From Bacteroidota bacterium (GTDB lineage Bacteria > Bacteroidota > Bacteroidia > Chitinophagales > JADIYW01): a stretch of 64,000 nt of DNA. The notes under the pieces are model-generated. The model was not told the origin of the DNA. It did not search any database and saw only the letters and a program-made list of their open reading frames with translations. A program made the translations under genes and the position numbers. Position 1 is the stretch's first letter; the number at the start of each line of letters is the position of its first letter. Shown here piece after piece: positions 53,680 to 62,675 of this stretch. The stretch is taken from the NCBI GenBank assembly GCA_016705125.1, contig JADIYW010000011.1, positions 60,182 through 124,181 of the forward strand, in the 5' to 3' direction.

Positions 53680-54816
53680 ATGCAAAAGATTTTATTTTGT
53701 GCAGACTTTATGCCAATTTTATATTTCGTAATTTTACTTGAATTTTTTATTCTGAAATTTGTAAAAAAAACAGACATCAGGTTTCAAAATACACTTACCA
53801 ATTTGAATTTTGGATTTGGTTATTTTATGTTCAAAGTATCTTTAGGTGGCCTTATTCTCATTTCCTATGAATATCTATTTAAGCATTTTAGCATTTTAAA
53901 TATTCGTTTTAGTTGGTATAATCTAATTTTTATATTTTTTGTTTACGATTTCTTATTTTATTTAGCTCATCGGGTAAGCCATGAAGTCAATTTTTTGTGG
54001 GCTATGCATAGCCCACATCACCAAAGCGAGGATTTCAACCTTTCTGTAGCAGCACGGTCAGCTTGGTTTCATGGTTCTTTTATATTTATTGTTTTTATGC
54101 TTGCGGCAATAATTGGGTTTGAACCTAAGTTATTTTTTTCAGTGGTAGCAATAAATGTTCTTGTTGTTTTTATAGCGCACACTTCTGTATTTCAAAATTA
54201 CCCTGGATTTCTAAATAAAATTTTGGTAACACCTAAATATCATTCTGTTCACCACGCTTGTAATCCTCAATACATAAATAAAAACCATGGTTCTTGTTTT
54301 ATTATCTGGGATAAAATGTTTGGCACTTTTGCTGATATAGATGAAAAACCAGTTTTTGGGGTAACCGAAGCATATCAAAGCTGGGATCCAGTTAATGCTC
54401 ATATTCAACCATATGCTGACCTAATTCGAATAACAAGAAATACTCAAAAATGGCAAGAAAAAATAAAATTGTGGTTTGCATTTCCTGGCTATATTCCTGA
54501 GTCTTATAATGGGCCAGAAATAATTGCACATACTATTGATGCCAAAACGCATGAGAAATTTGAACCAAAGATTTCTAGAAATTGGACAATTTATGTTACC
54601 ATTCAATTTTCAATTATGATGGTATTTGTATCCATTTTTCTTGAAAAATATAGAGAAATAGATGATGTTTACAAATGGTTATTTATTGGATTTTACCTAA
54701 TCTCTTCCATTATTCTAAGTAAAATTCAAGAAGGTAAAACAAATGTATTGAGTTTTGAGGTATTGAGAATAGCTATATTTTTATTCTGTGTAATTTACCA
54801 ATTTCAAATTCTATAA
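53680..54816 (+). CDS. Sterol desaturase / fatty acid hydroxylase family protein
   Basis: 378-residue integral membrane di-iron enzyme. Histidine clusters HRVSHE near residue 97 and HSPHHQSEDFN near 109, and HSVHHACN near 188, bind the two irons as in the fatty-acid hydroxylase superfamily. Several hydrophobic helices surround them, and a C-terminal extension of about 100 residues with two more helices follows. The likely reaction is oxidation of a lipid tail. The substrate could be an ornithine, sphingo- or other lipid; it cannot be read here. Confidence 0.85.
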   Translation: MQKILFCADFMPILYFVILLEFFILKFVKKTDIRFQNTLTNLNFGFGYFMFKVSLGGLILISYEYLFKHFSILNIRFSWYNLIFIFFVYDFLFYLAHRVSHEVNFLWAMHSPHHQSEDFNLSVAARSAWFHGSFIFIVFMLAAIIGFEPKLFFSVVAINVLVVFIAHTSVFQNYPGFLNKILVTPKYHSVHHACNPQYINKNHGSCFIIWDKMFGTFADIDEKPVFGVTEAYQSWDPVNAHIQPYADLIRITRNTQKWQEKIKLWFAFPGYIPESYNGPEIIAHTIDAKTHEKFEPKISRNWTIYVTIQFSIMMVFVSIFLEKYREIDDVYKWLFIGFYLISSIILSKIQEGKTNVLSFEVLRIAIFLFCVIYQFQIL

Positions 54817-54861
54817 TATTTATAAAGAATCAGGTAAATACTAATTAAAATTTCATTTTGG

Positions 54862-55443
54862 TTAATTTGTTTGTTGAAAAACAAAGCTCAAATCGCCATT
54901 AAAACTTGTACTACCTCCCCCAGTTGGTATATTGTCAGGACTAAAAATAGGGTCTACCAAAAATTCTTTAAAAACGATATTTCCTGATGTTATTGGATAA
55001 GTAATTGAACCCATATCCGTTTTTCTTCTATAGTAGTTATCATTAGTATACATACAAATGATATAATCTTTGTCTTTTTCCAAATTAATTGGTGTAATTG
55101 TTTTTATAACATTTACATTGGCATTTGGGACAACCATATTTTCTGAATGTAATAATTTACTACTTGAAAAATCAAAGATATTAACTTTGACAAACTCTTC
55201 ACCGTCGGGAATTTTTAAAGTAATTGCATTAATTTTTCCATTCACTTTTGCTGAAAATCGATATCCAGTTACGAAATCATCAGAGGCATCTATCCAATTC
55301 GTTATTTGCTGATTAAATCCAGTTGCAATATAAAATCCTTCAATTGGATTTTCCTCACTATAAACGGCATCCTTGTCTTTTTTGCAAGAAAATAATTGAA
55401 AAACAAGACAAGCAAGAATAACTTTTGAAAATGAAATCTTCAT
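54862..55443 (-). CDS. DUF4082-like lipoprotein
   Basis: 193 residues. Lipoprotein signal with FSCKKDK after a hydrophobic stretch. The body shows the pattern YRFSAKVNGKINAITLKIPD, then EFVKVNIFDFSSSKLLHSEN, then TPINLEKDKDYIICMYTND, which is the beta-sandwich design of DUF4082 and related domains. It is likely exposed on the outer membrane. The function is unknown. Confidence 0.7.
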   Translation of the reverse strand: MKISFSKVILACLVFQLFSCKKDKDAVYSEENPIEGFYIATGFNQQITNWIDASDDFVTGYRFSAKVNGKINAITLKIPDGEEFVKVNIFDFSSSKLLHSENMVVPNANVNVIKTITPINLEKDKDYIICMYTNDNYYRRKTDMGSITYPITSGNIVFKEFLVDPIFSPDNIPTGGGSTSFNGDLSFVFQQTN

Positions 55444-55582
55444 AATATATTTTCACATAAAGCTACAAGTATTATTTATATAAAACAAATATATTTTTAT
55501 TTTGTAATATAATAAGTTGGTAAAATTTTAATTTTTTTTTTAATTGTGGAAAAATATTGTTTAATTACGATTATTTAAATAC

Positions 55583-56059
55583 TTATACTTCTGTAAAAAA
55601 ATAACCTGGTTGATGATCAATCTTTATATTCAATGAATTAGCAATAAAGCACAATTTGTTTGCCTTTTCTTGTAATGAATTCAATTGTTCTATGCTTGGC
55701 TGGCCTATTATACTAATTATTGGTCTTAAGGTTATTTCAGAGAATTTTCCACCACCATCTGCAAAAATTTCTAAAACTCCGGTTGGCTCGTCTGAATATT
55801 CAGAAACAACAACATCGCTTACTGCGCATAAGTGCAAAAACCACAACATATGACAAGATGAAACCGACATTAACAACATTTCTTCAGGATTATATTTTTC
55901 AATATCACCCAAAAAATGAACATCAGATGAGCCAGATATTGGCGGTTTCCCCTCACCAACAACTACAAAATCACGCTTGTAATGCTTATATCCACTCGTT
56001 CCAGTACCCTCATTTCCTAGCCAAGCCATTATAAGTTTATAATTAATTTTATTACTCAT
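55583..56059 (-). CDS. OsmC-family protein
   Basis: 158 residues. The OsmC/Ohr fold is marked by the segment NPEEMLLMSVSSCHMLWFLH, with one Cys at the family position, a second Cys in LHLCAVSDV, and the late EKANKLCFIANSLN with a third. The family reduces organic hydroperoxides using two cysteines. It resembles the short YhfA-like members. It is divergent from bshC, 40 bases apart. Confidence 0.85.
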   Translation of the reverse strand: MSNKINYKLIMAWLGNEGTGTSGYKHYKRDFVVVGEGKPPISGSSDVHFLGDIEKYNPEEMLLMSVSSCHMLWFLHLCAVSDVVVSEYSDEPTGVLEIFADGGGKFSEITLRPIISIIGQPSIEQLNSLQEKANKLCFIANSLNIKIDHQPGYFFTEV

Positions 56060-56087
56060 TTCTTAAAATTTATTCTAAATTGCGAAA

Positions 56088-56095
56088 TATTTTTG
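56088..56095 (+). promoter_or_regulatory. -7 element of the bshC promoter
   Basis: TATTTTTG ends 4 bases before the bshC ATG at 56100, so the mRNA is predicted leaderless. Confidence 0.6.
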
Positions 56096-56099
56096 ATAA

Positions 56100-57695
56100 A
56101 TGGTACATTTTAAACCAATTGATTTTGCACAGACTAATTTTTTTAGTTCTTTAGTCCTCGATTATAATGAGCAAAAAGAAAGGTTAAAACCATTTTATCG
56201 TTTTTCAAATGACAATTTAGGAATTCATGATGCAATTAATCAAGTAAAGCAATTTACATATAATAGGAAAATATTAGTTAATACTTTAATTAAACAATAT
56301 CAATCTATTGATTATAAAGAGAATATACAATTTAATTTAATGTTAAATAGCAGTACTTTCGCTATTGTAACTGCTCATCAACCAATTATTTTTGGAGGTC
56401 CACTATATTTTATAATAAAAATTGCAAATGCGATCCGACTTGCACAAGATTTGAAAAAACAATTTCCAGCATTTGATTTTGTTCCTTTTTATTGGATGGG
56501 ATCCGAAGACCACGATATGGAGGAAATTGGACAAATGCAATTATTTGGAAAAAAAATTATTTGGGAAAATGATAGTAAAGGACCATCTGGAAGGAAATCA
56601 ATGAATACAATTCAGCCACTTTTACAAACTTTAAATTCTATTTTGGGTAATTCGCCGAATGCCGATAAATTGAAAACTATTTTTGAACAAGCCTATTCCA
56701 GTGAAAAAGATTTGAAATCAGCAACAAGGCAATTTGTTCATTCCATTTTTGGTAATTATGGTTTAATTTGCATTGATGGAGATGATGTTGATTTAAAGGC
56801 TTTATTTGTCCCAATTATTAAAAAAGAGATTTTTGAAAGGAAGTCATTTGATTTAGTCGAAGCCAGCTCCACTAAATTGGTAAATTTGGGTTACAAGAAA
56901 CAATCTACTCCAAGACAAATCAATTTCTTTTATTTAGGGGATACTTTAAGGGAAAGGATTATTTGGGATGAAATATCCAAAATGTATAAAGTAAATAATA
57001 CAGAAATTACCTTTTCTGAGGATGAAATGAAAGCGGAAATTGAAATTAATCCCCAATGTTTTAGTCCAAATGTAATCATGCGACCGCTTTATCAACAAAC
57101 AATTTTGCCTGCCATAGCATTTATTGGTGGTGGTGGCGAAATAAGTTATTGGCTGCAATTAAAGGCTGTTTTTGAAGCCTATAATACATTTTATCCAGTT
57201 TTGTTACTCCGAAATTCTGTTCAACCAATAATGCAAGCACAATTAAAAAAATGGCAAAAGTTGGGATTGGATTTAAGTTATATCTTTTTAGATACTAAGG
57301 CAATTCAAAATCATTTTTTAGCTTTAAGGGAAGTGAAGGAAATTGATATCGAACCAGCACTTGAAAAATTAAATATAGCTTTTCAGCATTTAAACGAAAT
57401 AGCGAAAACAATAGATTTAAATTTATTAGACACAATAGGAGCAGAGCAAAAAAAGACAGAAAATGTTTTCAAACAAATAAAACAAAAGCTTACAAAAGCG
57501 CAAAATCAACAATTTGAAAACCAGTACAACCAAATTGACAATATTATAAAGGGTTGGTTTCCCAATGCAAACCTTTGGGAGAGAGAAGAAAGTTTTGCTT
57601 CGCTATATCTTAAGTTTGGCGATAAAATTTTAAATGAATTTATAGACAATATGAATCCATTAGATTTAAAATTTTATTTAATCTTAGAGGATTAA
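56100..57695 (+). CDS. bshC: Bacillithiol biosynthesis cysteine-adding enzyme
   Basis: 531 residues, normal for BshC. It adds cysteine to glucosaminyl-malate to finish bacillithiol, the low-molecular-weight thiol of many Bacillota and Bacteroidota. Visible marks: the nucleotide-binding-like FAIVTAHQPIIFGGPLYFII near residue 90, VPFYWMGSEDHDMEEIGQM near 132, and FIGGGGEISYWLQLK near 348. A long coiled-coil region lies near 440-480. bshA and bshB are not in the window. Confidence 0.94.
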   Translation: MVHFKPIDFAQTNFFSSLVLDYNEQKERLKPFYRFSNDNLGIHDAINQVKQFTYNRKILVNTLIKQYQSIDYKENIQFNLMLNSSTFAIVTAHQPIIFGGPLYFIIKIANAIRLAQDLKKQFPAFDFVPFYWMGSEDHDMEEIGQMQLFGKKIIWENDSKGPSGRKSMNTIQPLLQTLNSILGNSPNADKLKTIFEQAYSSEKDLKSATRQFVHSIFGNYGLICIDGDDVDLKALFVPIIKKEIFERKSFDLVEASSTKLVNLGYKKQSTPRQINFFYLGDTLRERIIWDEISKMYKVNNTEITFSEDEMKAEIEINPQCFSPNVIMRPLYQQTILPAIAFIGGGGEISYWLQLKAVFEAYNTFYPVLLLRNSVQPIMQAQLKKWQKLGLDLSYIFLDTKAIQNHFLALREVKEIDIEPALEKLNIAFQHLNEIAKTIDLNLLDTIGAEQKKTENVFKQIKQKLTKAQNQQFENQYNQIDNIIKGWFPNANLWEREESFASLYLKFGDKILNEFIDNMNPLDLKFYLILED

Positions 57696-57715
57696 TAAAA
57701 AGTGTTGTAAATTAA

Positions 57716-58303
57716 TTAGTTACCTTGTTGGAATTGTTGCCAATTCATTGTTTTGTATTTATTATCTCCATAAAACTTTAATTTTTGGAGCATTTGTGGT
57801 ACTTCTTTGTATCCAGGGTCAGCTTCTAATTTAACCAAATTTTCATCTAAAAATACTAGAGTTGGATATCCAATTCGTCCCTCAGTGCTACCCCAATCAA
57901 AAGCCAATTGGTTGATGCCAGTTTTGCCCAATGCAGGATTAAAAGCATATGTTTTCCCCTGAAAAATTACAGATTCTTTTTGTTCAGCATTCAATTTGAC
58001 GGCATAAAAATTTGTATTTATATATTCATAAACTTTTGCATCAGAATATACTTTTTGATCCATTACCTTACACCAACCACACCAATTAGTGTATAGGTCT
58101 ATAAGAAATTTCTTTGGTGCAGTTTTATTTAATTTTTCGGCTTCTTCTAAACTAATCCAATTTACAGACTGTGATTTAGGTTGAGAATACTCAGAAGTTG
58201 TGGTCGTTTCAGAACGTGTAATCGCCTTTTCTTTGAAAGCAAAAATACCTACAATACTTAATAAAACCATTGGTGCCAATATTACATATATTCCTTTTTT
58301 CAT
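57716..58303 (-). CDS. Membrane-anchored thioredoxin-family protein
   Basis: 195 residues. An N-terminal hydrophobic anchor (GIYVILAPMVLLSIVGIFAF) puts the rest in the periplasm. The motif LYTNWCGWCKVMDQKVYSD holds CxxC (Cys-Gly-Trp-Cys), as in thiol-disulphide proteins of the DsbD-C/thioredoxin_7 type. GYPTLVFLDENL is the cis-Pro segment. It probably keeps exported thiols reduced or transfers reducing power. Confidence 0.88.
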   Translation of the reverse strand: MKKGIYVILAPMVLLSIVGIFAFKEKAITRSETTTTSEYSQPKSQSVNWISLEEAEKLNKTAPKKFLIDLYTNWCGWCKVMDQKVYSDAKVYEYINTNFYAVKLNAEQKESVIFQGKTYAFNPALGKTGINQLAFDWGSTEGRIGYPTLVFLDENLVKLEADPGYKEVPQMLQKLKFYGDNKYKTMNWQQFQQGN

Positions 58304-58325
58304 TTTAATGTTTTTAATTATTAAA

Positions 58326-58333
58326 CAAATTTA
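58326..58333 (-). promoter_or_regulatory. -7 element of the thioredoxin gene
   Basis: Minus-strand TAAATTTG, 22 bases before the ATG at 58303. Confidence 0.5.
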
Positions 58334-58385
58334 ATACCAAGATTGTTATTTATTCTATTTTTAGGCTTATAAAACATTAAAAAGA

Positions 58386-58940
58386 ATGAAAATAATTGTT
58401 GGCATTACTGGTGCAAGTGGAGCAATTTATGCAAAAGTGTTGCTAGACAAGCTTTTACAGCAAAAAGATAAAATTGACAAAGTGGGCATTGTTATGTCGG
58501 ATAATGCCAAAATTGTATGGGAATTTGAATTAGGCAATCGAGATTATGAAAAATATCCCTTTGATTTTTATTCGAAAATGGATTTTAATGCTCCCTTTGC
58601 AAGTGGTTCAGCCAAATATGAATCCATGATAATTTGTCCATGTTCAATGGGTACCTTGGGGCGCATCGCTCATGGCTTATCTGATGATTTAATTACACGA
58701 GCCGCCGATGTAATTTTAAAGGAAAGAAGGAAACTAGTTTTAGCTGTACGAGATACTCCTTTTTCATTAATACATATAAAAAACATGGAAATGGTTTCGT
58801 TGGCTGGAGGCATAATTTGCCCTGCCAATCCATCATTTTATAGCATGCCAACTACTTTTGAAGCATTGGCTGCTACGGTAGTTGATCGACTTTTGGACTT
58901 GATAGGTATCGAAATCAATACTTTTAGATGGAATAGTTAA
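58386..58940 (+). CDS. ubiX: Flavin prenyltransferase UbiX
   Basis: 184 residues. UbiX attaches dimethylallyl to FMN to make the prenyl-FMN cofactor of UbiD decarboxylases. VGITGASGAIYAKVLL is the FMN loop near the start, and ICPCSMGTLGRIAHGLSDDL the second conserved block, followed by ERRKLVLAVRDTPFSLIH. No ubiD is in the window. In Bacteroidota it usually serves quinone synthesis, since menaquinone or related pathways use such decarboxylases. Confidence 0.93.
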   Translation: MKIIVGITGASGAIYAKVLLDKLLQQKDKIDKVGIVMSDNAKIVWEFELGNRDYEKYPFDFYSKMDFNAPFASGSAKYESMIICPCSMGTLGRIAHGLSDDLITRAADVILKERRKLVLAVRDTPFSLIHIKNMEMVSLAGGIICPANPSFYSMPTTFEALAATVVDRLLDLIGIEINTFRWNS

Positions 58941-58967
58941 GTTGTTGTTTTATATTTAATTATGTTA

Positions 58968-58996
58968 TTTTATTTAAATTAAAAATTTAAATAAAA
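58968..58996. repeat. Perfect AT-only 13-bp inverted repeat
   Basis: TTTTATTTAAATT (58968-58980) and AATTTAAATAAAA (58984-58996) are exact complements with a 3-base loop. It lies downstream of ubiX in a stretch (58941-59121) that is almost entirely A and T. It may end transcription or mark a curved spacer. The rest of that stretch holds no gene that I see. Confidence 0.6.
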
Positions 58997-59121
58997 ATAT
59001 ATCTTTTTAGAAAATTTTCTTTCCAATTATTTTACATTTTTTTGTTTTTTTTTACTTTTATTTATAAAATATGTTAAATTTATAATTAATTTATTTTTTT
59101 AATTCAGTAATATTTCAAATC

Positions 59122-59553
59122 ATGAAATTAATAGTTGTTACATTTTTTTTGATTTTATCTTTTTCAAATATTTATCAAGGGGTTGCTCAAGAATATTTGG
59201 ATACAAAGAGCGCTGAGAATGCTATTGATAAACGAATTGTCGAAGTATATGGTGAATATATTAGTGAACTTATTAAAGAGCCACTCATATTAAAAACAAT
59301 AACTGAAATAGTTCAAAATAGAACTGAAATAGTATATGAGCCTTTTCGAGATTATGAGAAATATGAAAAATTGTCTGATTATCCTCTTTATAATGAATAT
59401 AATCCTAATTTAGAAAGAGATACAGATATAAATCCCTATACTTTTAATGTATTAAAATATGATTTGCCTTTTTTTCCAAAGTTGCCTAAAAAATATAGGA
59501 TTGATGGGTCTGATTATGTGTTGGTTATTTTCCCACTAGACTACAAACCATAG
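59122..59553 (+). CDS. Small secreted protein, unknown
   Basis: 143 residues with a clear signal peptide (LIVVTFFLILSFSNIYQGVA). The mature part is charged, with many Tyr and Glu residues and a proline-rich end (FFPKLPKKYRIDGSDYVL). No family is recognised. It starts after the AT-rich gap and ends 6 bases before the adhesin gene, so it is probably translated from the same transcript and may assist that protein. Confidence 0.7.
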   Translation: MKLIVVTFFLILSFSNIYQGVAQEYLDTKSAENAIDKRIVEVYGEYISELIKEPLILKTITEIVQNRTEIVYEPFRDYEKYEKLSDYPLYNEYNPNLERDTDINPYTFNVLKYDLPFFPKLPKKYRIDGSDYVLVIFPLDYKP

Positions 59554-59559
59554 ATACGC

Positions 59560-61980
59560 ATGAGAAAGTATTTTTTGCTAATTGGTGTTATATTTAGTTG
59601 CTATTTAAGCCTTATTGCTCAAAATTACAATATGAGTAATGACACTATTACTACTTGTGGTGGTAAATTTTTTGATTCAGGCGGAAGCGGTGGTAGTTAT
59701 GGAAATAATGAGGGTTTTATAATGACTTTTTGTGCTTCTACACCTGGAGACCAAATAAAATTGGTGTTCTTAACTTTCAACCTTCAGAACAATAATGACT
59801 ATATGTATATTTTTGATGGACCAGATACCACAGCACCACAACTAACAGTTGCTACGGGTTTAGGTTTACAAAATAGTCCGGGTACGGTTCAAGCTACATC
59901 AGCAAATCCTTCGGGTTGTATTACAATATGGTTCGATTCAAATGGATCAACCACCCAAAATGGTTGGTCTGCAGATATATCATGTGAAACACCTTGTCAA
60001 ATAATTACTTCTCTTTTAAATAGCACTACGCCAGCAGCGCAGGCAGATGGTATAATAAGAGTGTGTCAGGGGGCTTCCATTAATTTTAATGGGACTGCTA
60101 CTTTTTCCAAAAGCCCAACTGGTGCTACTTATATTTGGGACTTTGACAATGGTACTACTGCTGCTGGAAAAATAGTAAATAAAGTATTTTCTACTCCAGG
60201 AATTTATTTAGTAAACCTTAATGTAACAGATCCTAATGGCTGTATCAATAATAATAAATTAAACCAGGTGGTGCATGTATCTACTACACCAAATTTTTCG
60301 GGTACTGGTCCAAGTGTTGCAAGTGTATGTGTAGGTGCTACTGCTACAATGAATGGTGTGGTTGCACCTACTCCATATACATATAATTGTGCTCCACCAT
60401 TAAGTGGAACTACATTTTTACCAGATGGAACAGGGGTTTCGTACAAAACATCTGTAACCGTTGATTGTTTTGATGCAGGATTATTAATTACATCTGGTAC
60501 TCAAATTAATGATGTCTGTATGAATATGGAACATTCATATATGGGTGACCTTTCATTGAGTTTATCTTGTCCAAATGGTAGTTCAGTTACTTTTTTAACT
60601 TATGCAACAAATGCTGGTGGTGGTACAGTTATGGGCAATCCTAGAGCGGTAGATTTGCCTGTGGATGCCAATTCTGGAAATACTACACAAGGTACTGGAA
60701 TGAATTATTGTTTTGCTCCTGGTGCAACAAAATTAATTGATGTAGTAGCAAATTGGAATGCTCTTGCTACCTATACTGATGTAAGTGGAAATGTTAGCAA
60801 TAATATTAACCAAGTTAAAGCTGGTACCTATAAGGCAGATGGAAATTGGGATAATTTTATAGGTTGTCCCTTAAATGGAAATTGGACAATAAAGGTTACA
60901 GATAATTTGGCACAAGACAATGGATATATTTTTTCATGGGGCATTACCTTTGCACCAAGTATTGTACCCCCCGAATATAAATTTACACCAATAATTGTTT
61001 CTCAAGGATGGCTACCAAGTCCTGATATTATTGCAACTGTAGGTAATAATATTACAATTCGTCCTACATCAAGTGGTTCCAAATGTTATACTTATAGAGT
61101 AGTTGATAATTTTGGATGTACTTATGATACAGTCGTTTGCATAAATGTTACGGCGGGTCCATTTGCTGGTACAAGCACTTCATTAAATACTTGTGGTTCT
61201 GGAGCAAATGTAAATTTATTTTCTCTTTTGGGTTCAGGTGTTTCTACAAGTGGCACTTGGACGGGACCAAGTGCCTTGGGTGGTGCACATTTAGGTACAT
61301 TCAACCCAGGAACAAATATTTCAGGGGTTTATACTTATACTGTTCTAGGAGTTGCACCTTGTCTTATTTCCACTTCCACTGTATCTGTAACCAATGGAGT
61401 CGCTTCTGCAGTTCAGGTTTCAATTGCAGCAAGTACTAATCCAATCTGTGCAGGTACAAATGTAACCTTTACAGCCACACCTACCAATGGTGGAACGCCT
61501 TCTTATCAATGGAAATTAAATGGTGTAAATGTAGGTAGTAATTTGCCAACATATTCCAATAACGCGCTTTCTAATGGAGATTTGGTTAGCTGTGTGATGA
61601 ATTCATCCCTTACCTGTATTACTGGAAACCCAGCAACTTCAAATGTCATAAATATGGCAGTAAATCCAATTTTGCCCGTTTCCGTTTCCATTGCTGCTGT
61701 CCCAAGTGGTCCAATCTGTTCAGGAACGAATGTAACCTTTACTGCAACACCTACCAATGGAGGTGCTGCTCCTGTTTATCAATGGAAGAAAAACGGTGTT
61801 AATGTTGGTTCAAATTCAGTTACTTATAGTTCAAATACCCTAGTAAATACAGATAAAATTACTTGTGTTTTAACTTCCAAATGTTGCTTGTCCTTCAGGA
61901 AGCCCAGCTACCTCAAACCAAATTACTATAACAGTAAATCCCAATTTACCAGTTTTGGTTTCCCTAGCAGCAAACTATAA
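59560..61980 (+). CDS. Giant secreted adhesin, N-terminal part (ends in a frameshift)
   Basis: 806 residues as read. Signal peptide (LLIGVIFSCYLSLIAQ), CUB-like domain (about 24-141, with FDSGGSGGSYGNNEG), PKD domain (about 145-245, with YIWDFDNGTTAAG), a proprotein-convertase P-like domain (about 305-467, with MEHSYMGDLSLSLSCPNGSS and GNWTIKVTDNLAQDNGY), a linker region, then Ig-like repeats from about 613. The last residues after about 773 are out of frame: one extra A in the AAA run at 61879-61881 shifts the frame to a stop at 61978-61980, while the correct sequence continues in the other frame. It is one gene with the two following entries. Confidence 0.8.
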   Translation: MRKYFLLIGVIFSCYLSLIAQNYNMSNDTITTCGGKFFDSGGSGGSYGNNEGFIMTFCASTPGDQIKLVFLTFNLQNNNDYMYIFDGPDTTAPQLTVATGLGLQNSPGTVQATSANPSGCITIWFDSNGSTTQNGWSADISCETPCQIITSLLNSTTPAAQADGIIRVCQGASINFNGTATFSKSPTGATYIWDFDNGTTAAGKIVNKVFSTPGIYLVNLNVTDPNGCINNNKLNQVVHVSTTPNFSGTGPSVASVCVGATATMNGVVAPTPYTYNCAPPLSGTTFLPDGTGVSYKTSVTVDCFDAGLLITSGTQINDVCMNMEHSYMGDLSLSLSCPNGSSVTFLTYATNAGGGTVMGNPRAVDLPVDANSGNTTQGTGMNYCFAPGATKLIDVVANWNALATYTDVSGNVSNNINQVKAGTYKADGNWDNFIGCPLNGNWTIKVTDNLAQDNGYIFSWGITFAPSIVPPEYKFTPIIVSQGWLPSPDIIATVGNNITIRPTSSGSKCYTYRVVDNFGCTYDTVVCINVTAGPFAGTSTSLNTCGSGANVNLFSLLGSGVSTSGTWTGPSALGGAHLGTFNPGTNISGVYTYTVLGVAPCLISTSTVSVTNGVASAVQVSIAASTNPICAGTNVTFTATPTNGGTPSYQWKLNGVNVGSNLPTYSNNALSNGDLVSCVMNSSLTCITGNPATSNVINMAVNPILPVSVSIAAVPSGPICSGTNVTFTATPTNGGAAPVYQWKKNGVNVGSNSVTYSSNTLVNTDKITCVLTSKCCLSFRKPSYLKPNYYNSKSQFTSFGFPSSKL

Positions 61981-62052
61981 TCCAATCTGTGCAGGCACAA
62001 GTGTAACATTTACTGCCACTCCAACAAATGGCGCATTGCAGCCTGCTTACCA

Positions 62053-62667
62053 ATGGAAGAGAAATGGGTGAATGTAGGTGCAAATTCAGCCACTTATAGC
62101 AGTACAACACTAGTAAATGGCGATATCATTACTTGCGTATTGACATCCAATGCAACTTGTCCTACAGGAAATCCTGCTACAAGCAATCAAGTAATAATGA
62201 CAGTAAATCCAAACCTTCCTGTTTCTGTTTCTATTTCAGCAGATAATAATCCAATTTGTGCAGGCACCAATGTAACATTTACTGCCGTTCCAACGAATGG
62301 CGGTGCAGCACCTGTTTACCAGTGGAAGAAAAATGGAGTAAATGTAGGCTCAAATTCAGCTACTTATAGCAGTTTGACACTTGTAAATGGAGATATCATT
62401 ACTTGTGTATTGACATCCAATGCAACCTGTCCTACAGGAAACCCTGCCACAAGTAATCAAGTAGTTATAACAGTTACTGCACAGCCTACGGCAACGTTTG
62501 CCATTGTAGCGGATAATAATTCAATCTGTGCAGGCACAAATGTAACCTTTACAGCCACGCCGACCAATGGAGGCACTCCAACTTATCAGTGGACACTCAA
62601 TGGTGTGAATGTAGGCTCAAATTCAGCGACTTATAGCAATAATACACTAGCAAATGGAACAACATAA
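62053..62667 (+). CDS. Giant adhesin, second in-frame segment
   Basis: The frame resumes here in the original phase. Residues before about 62066 are a chance start. A missing base in GAAATGGGTG at 62061-62070 (other units have GGTGTGAATG) restores the phase that the earlier insertion had broken. It carries two and a half Ig-like units (VNVGANSATYSSTTL onwards) and stops at 62665-62667 because of a second missing base near 62657. Not an independent gene; it is part of the adhesin at 59560. Confidence 0.55.
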   Translation: MEEKWVNVGANSATYSSTTLVNGDIITCVLTSNATCPTGNPATSNQVIMTVNPNLPVSVSISADNNPICAGTNVTFTAVPTNGGAAPVYQWKKNGVNVGSNSATYSSLTLVNGDIITCVLTSNATCPTGNPATSNQVVITVTAQPTATFAIVADNNSICAGTNVTFTATPTNGGTPTYQWTLNGVNVGSNSATYSNNTLANGTT

Positions 62668-62675
62668 CCTGTATT

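Noticed and set aside
61879..62667. Programmed ribosomal frameshifting in the adhesin
   Set aside because: None of the three sites has a slippery heptamer with a following pseudoknot or stem that I can see, and three separate events would be needed. Sequence error or inactivation is simpler.
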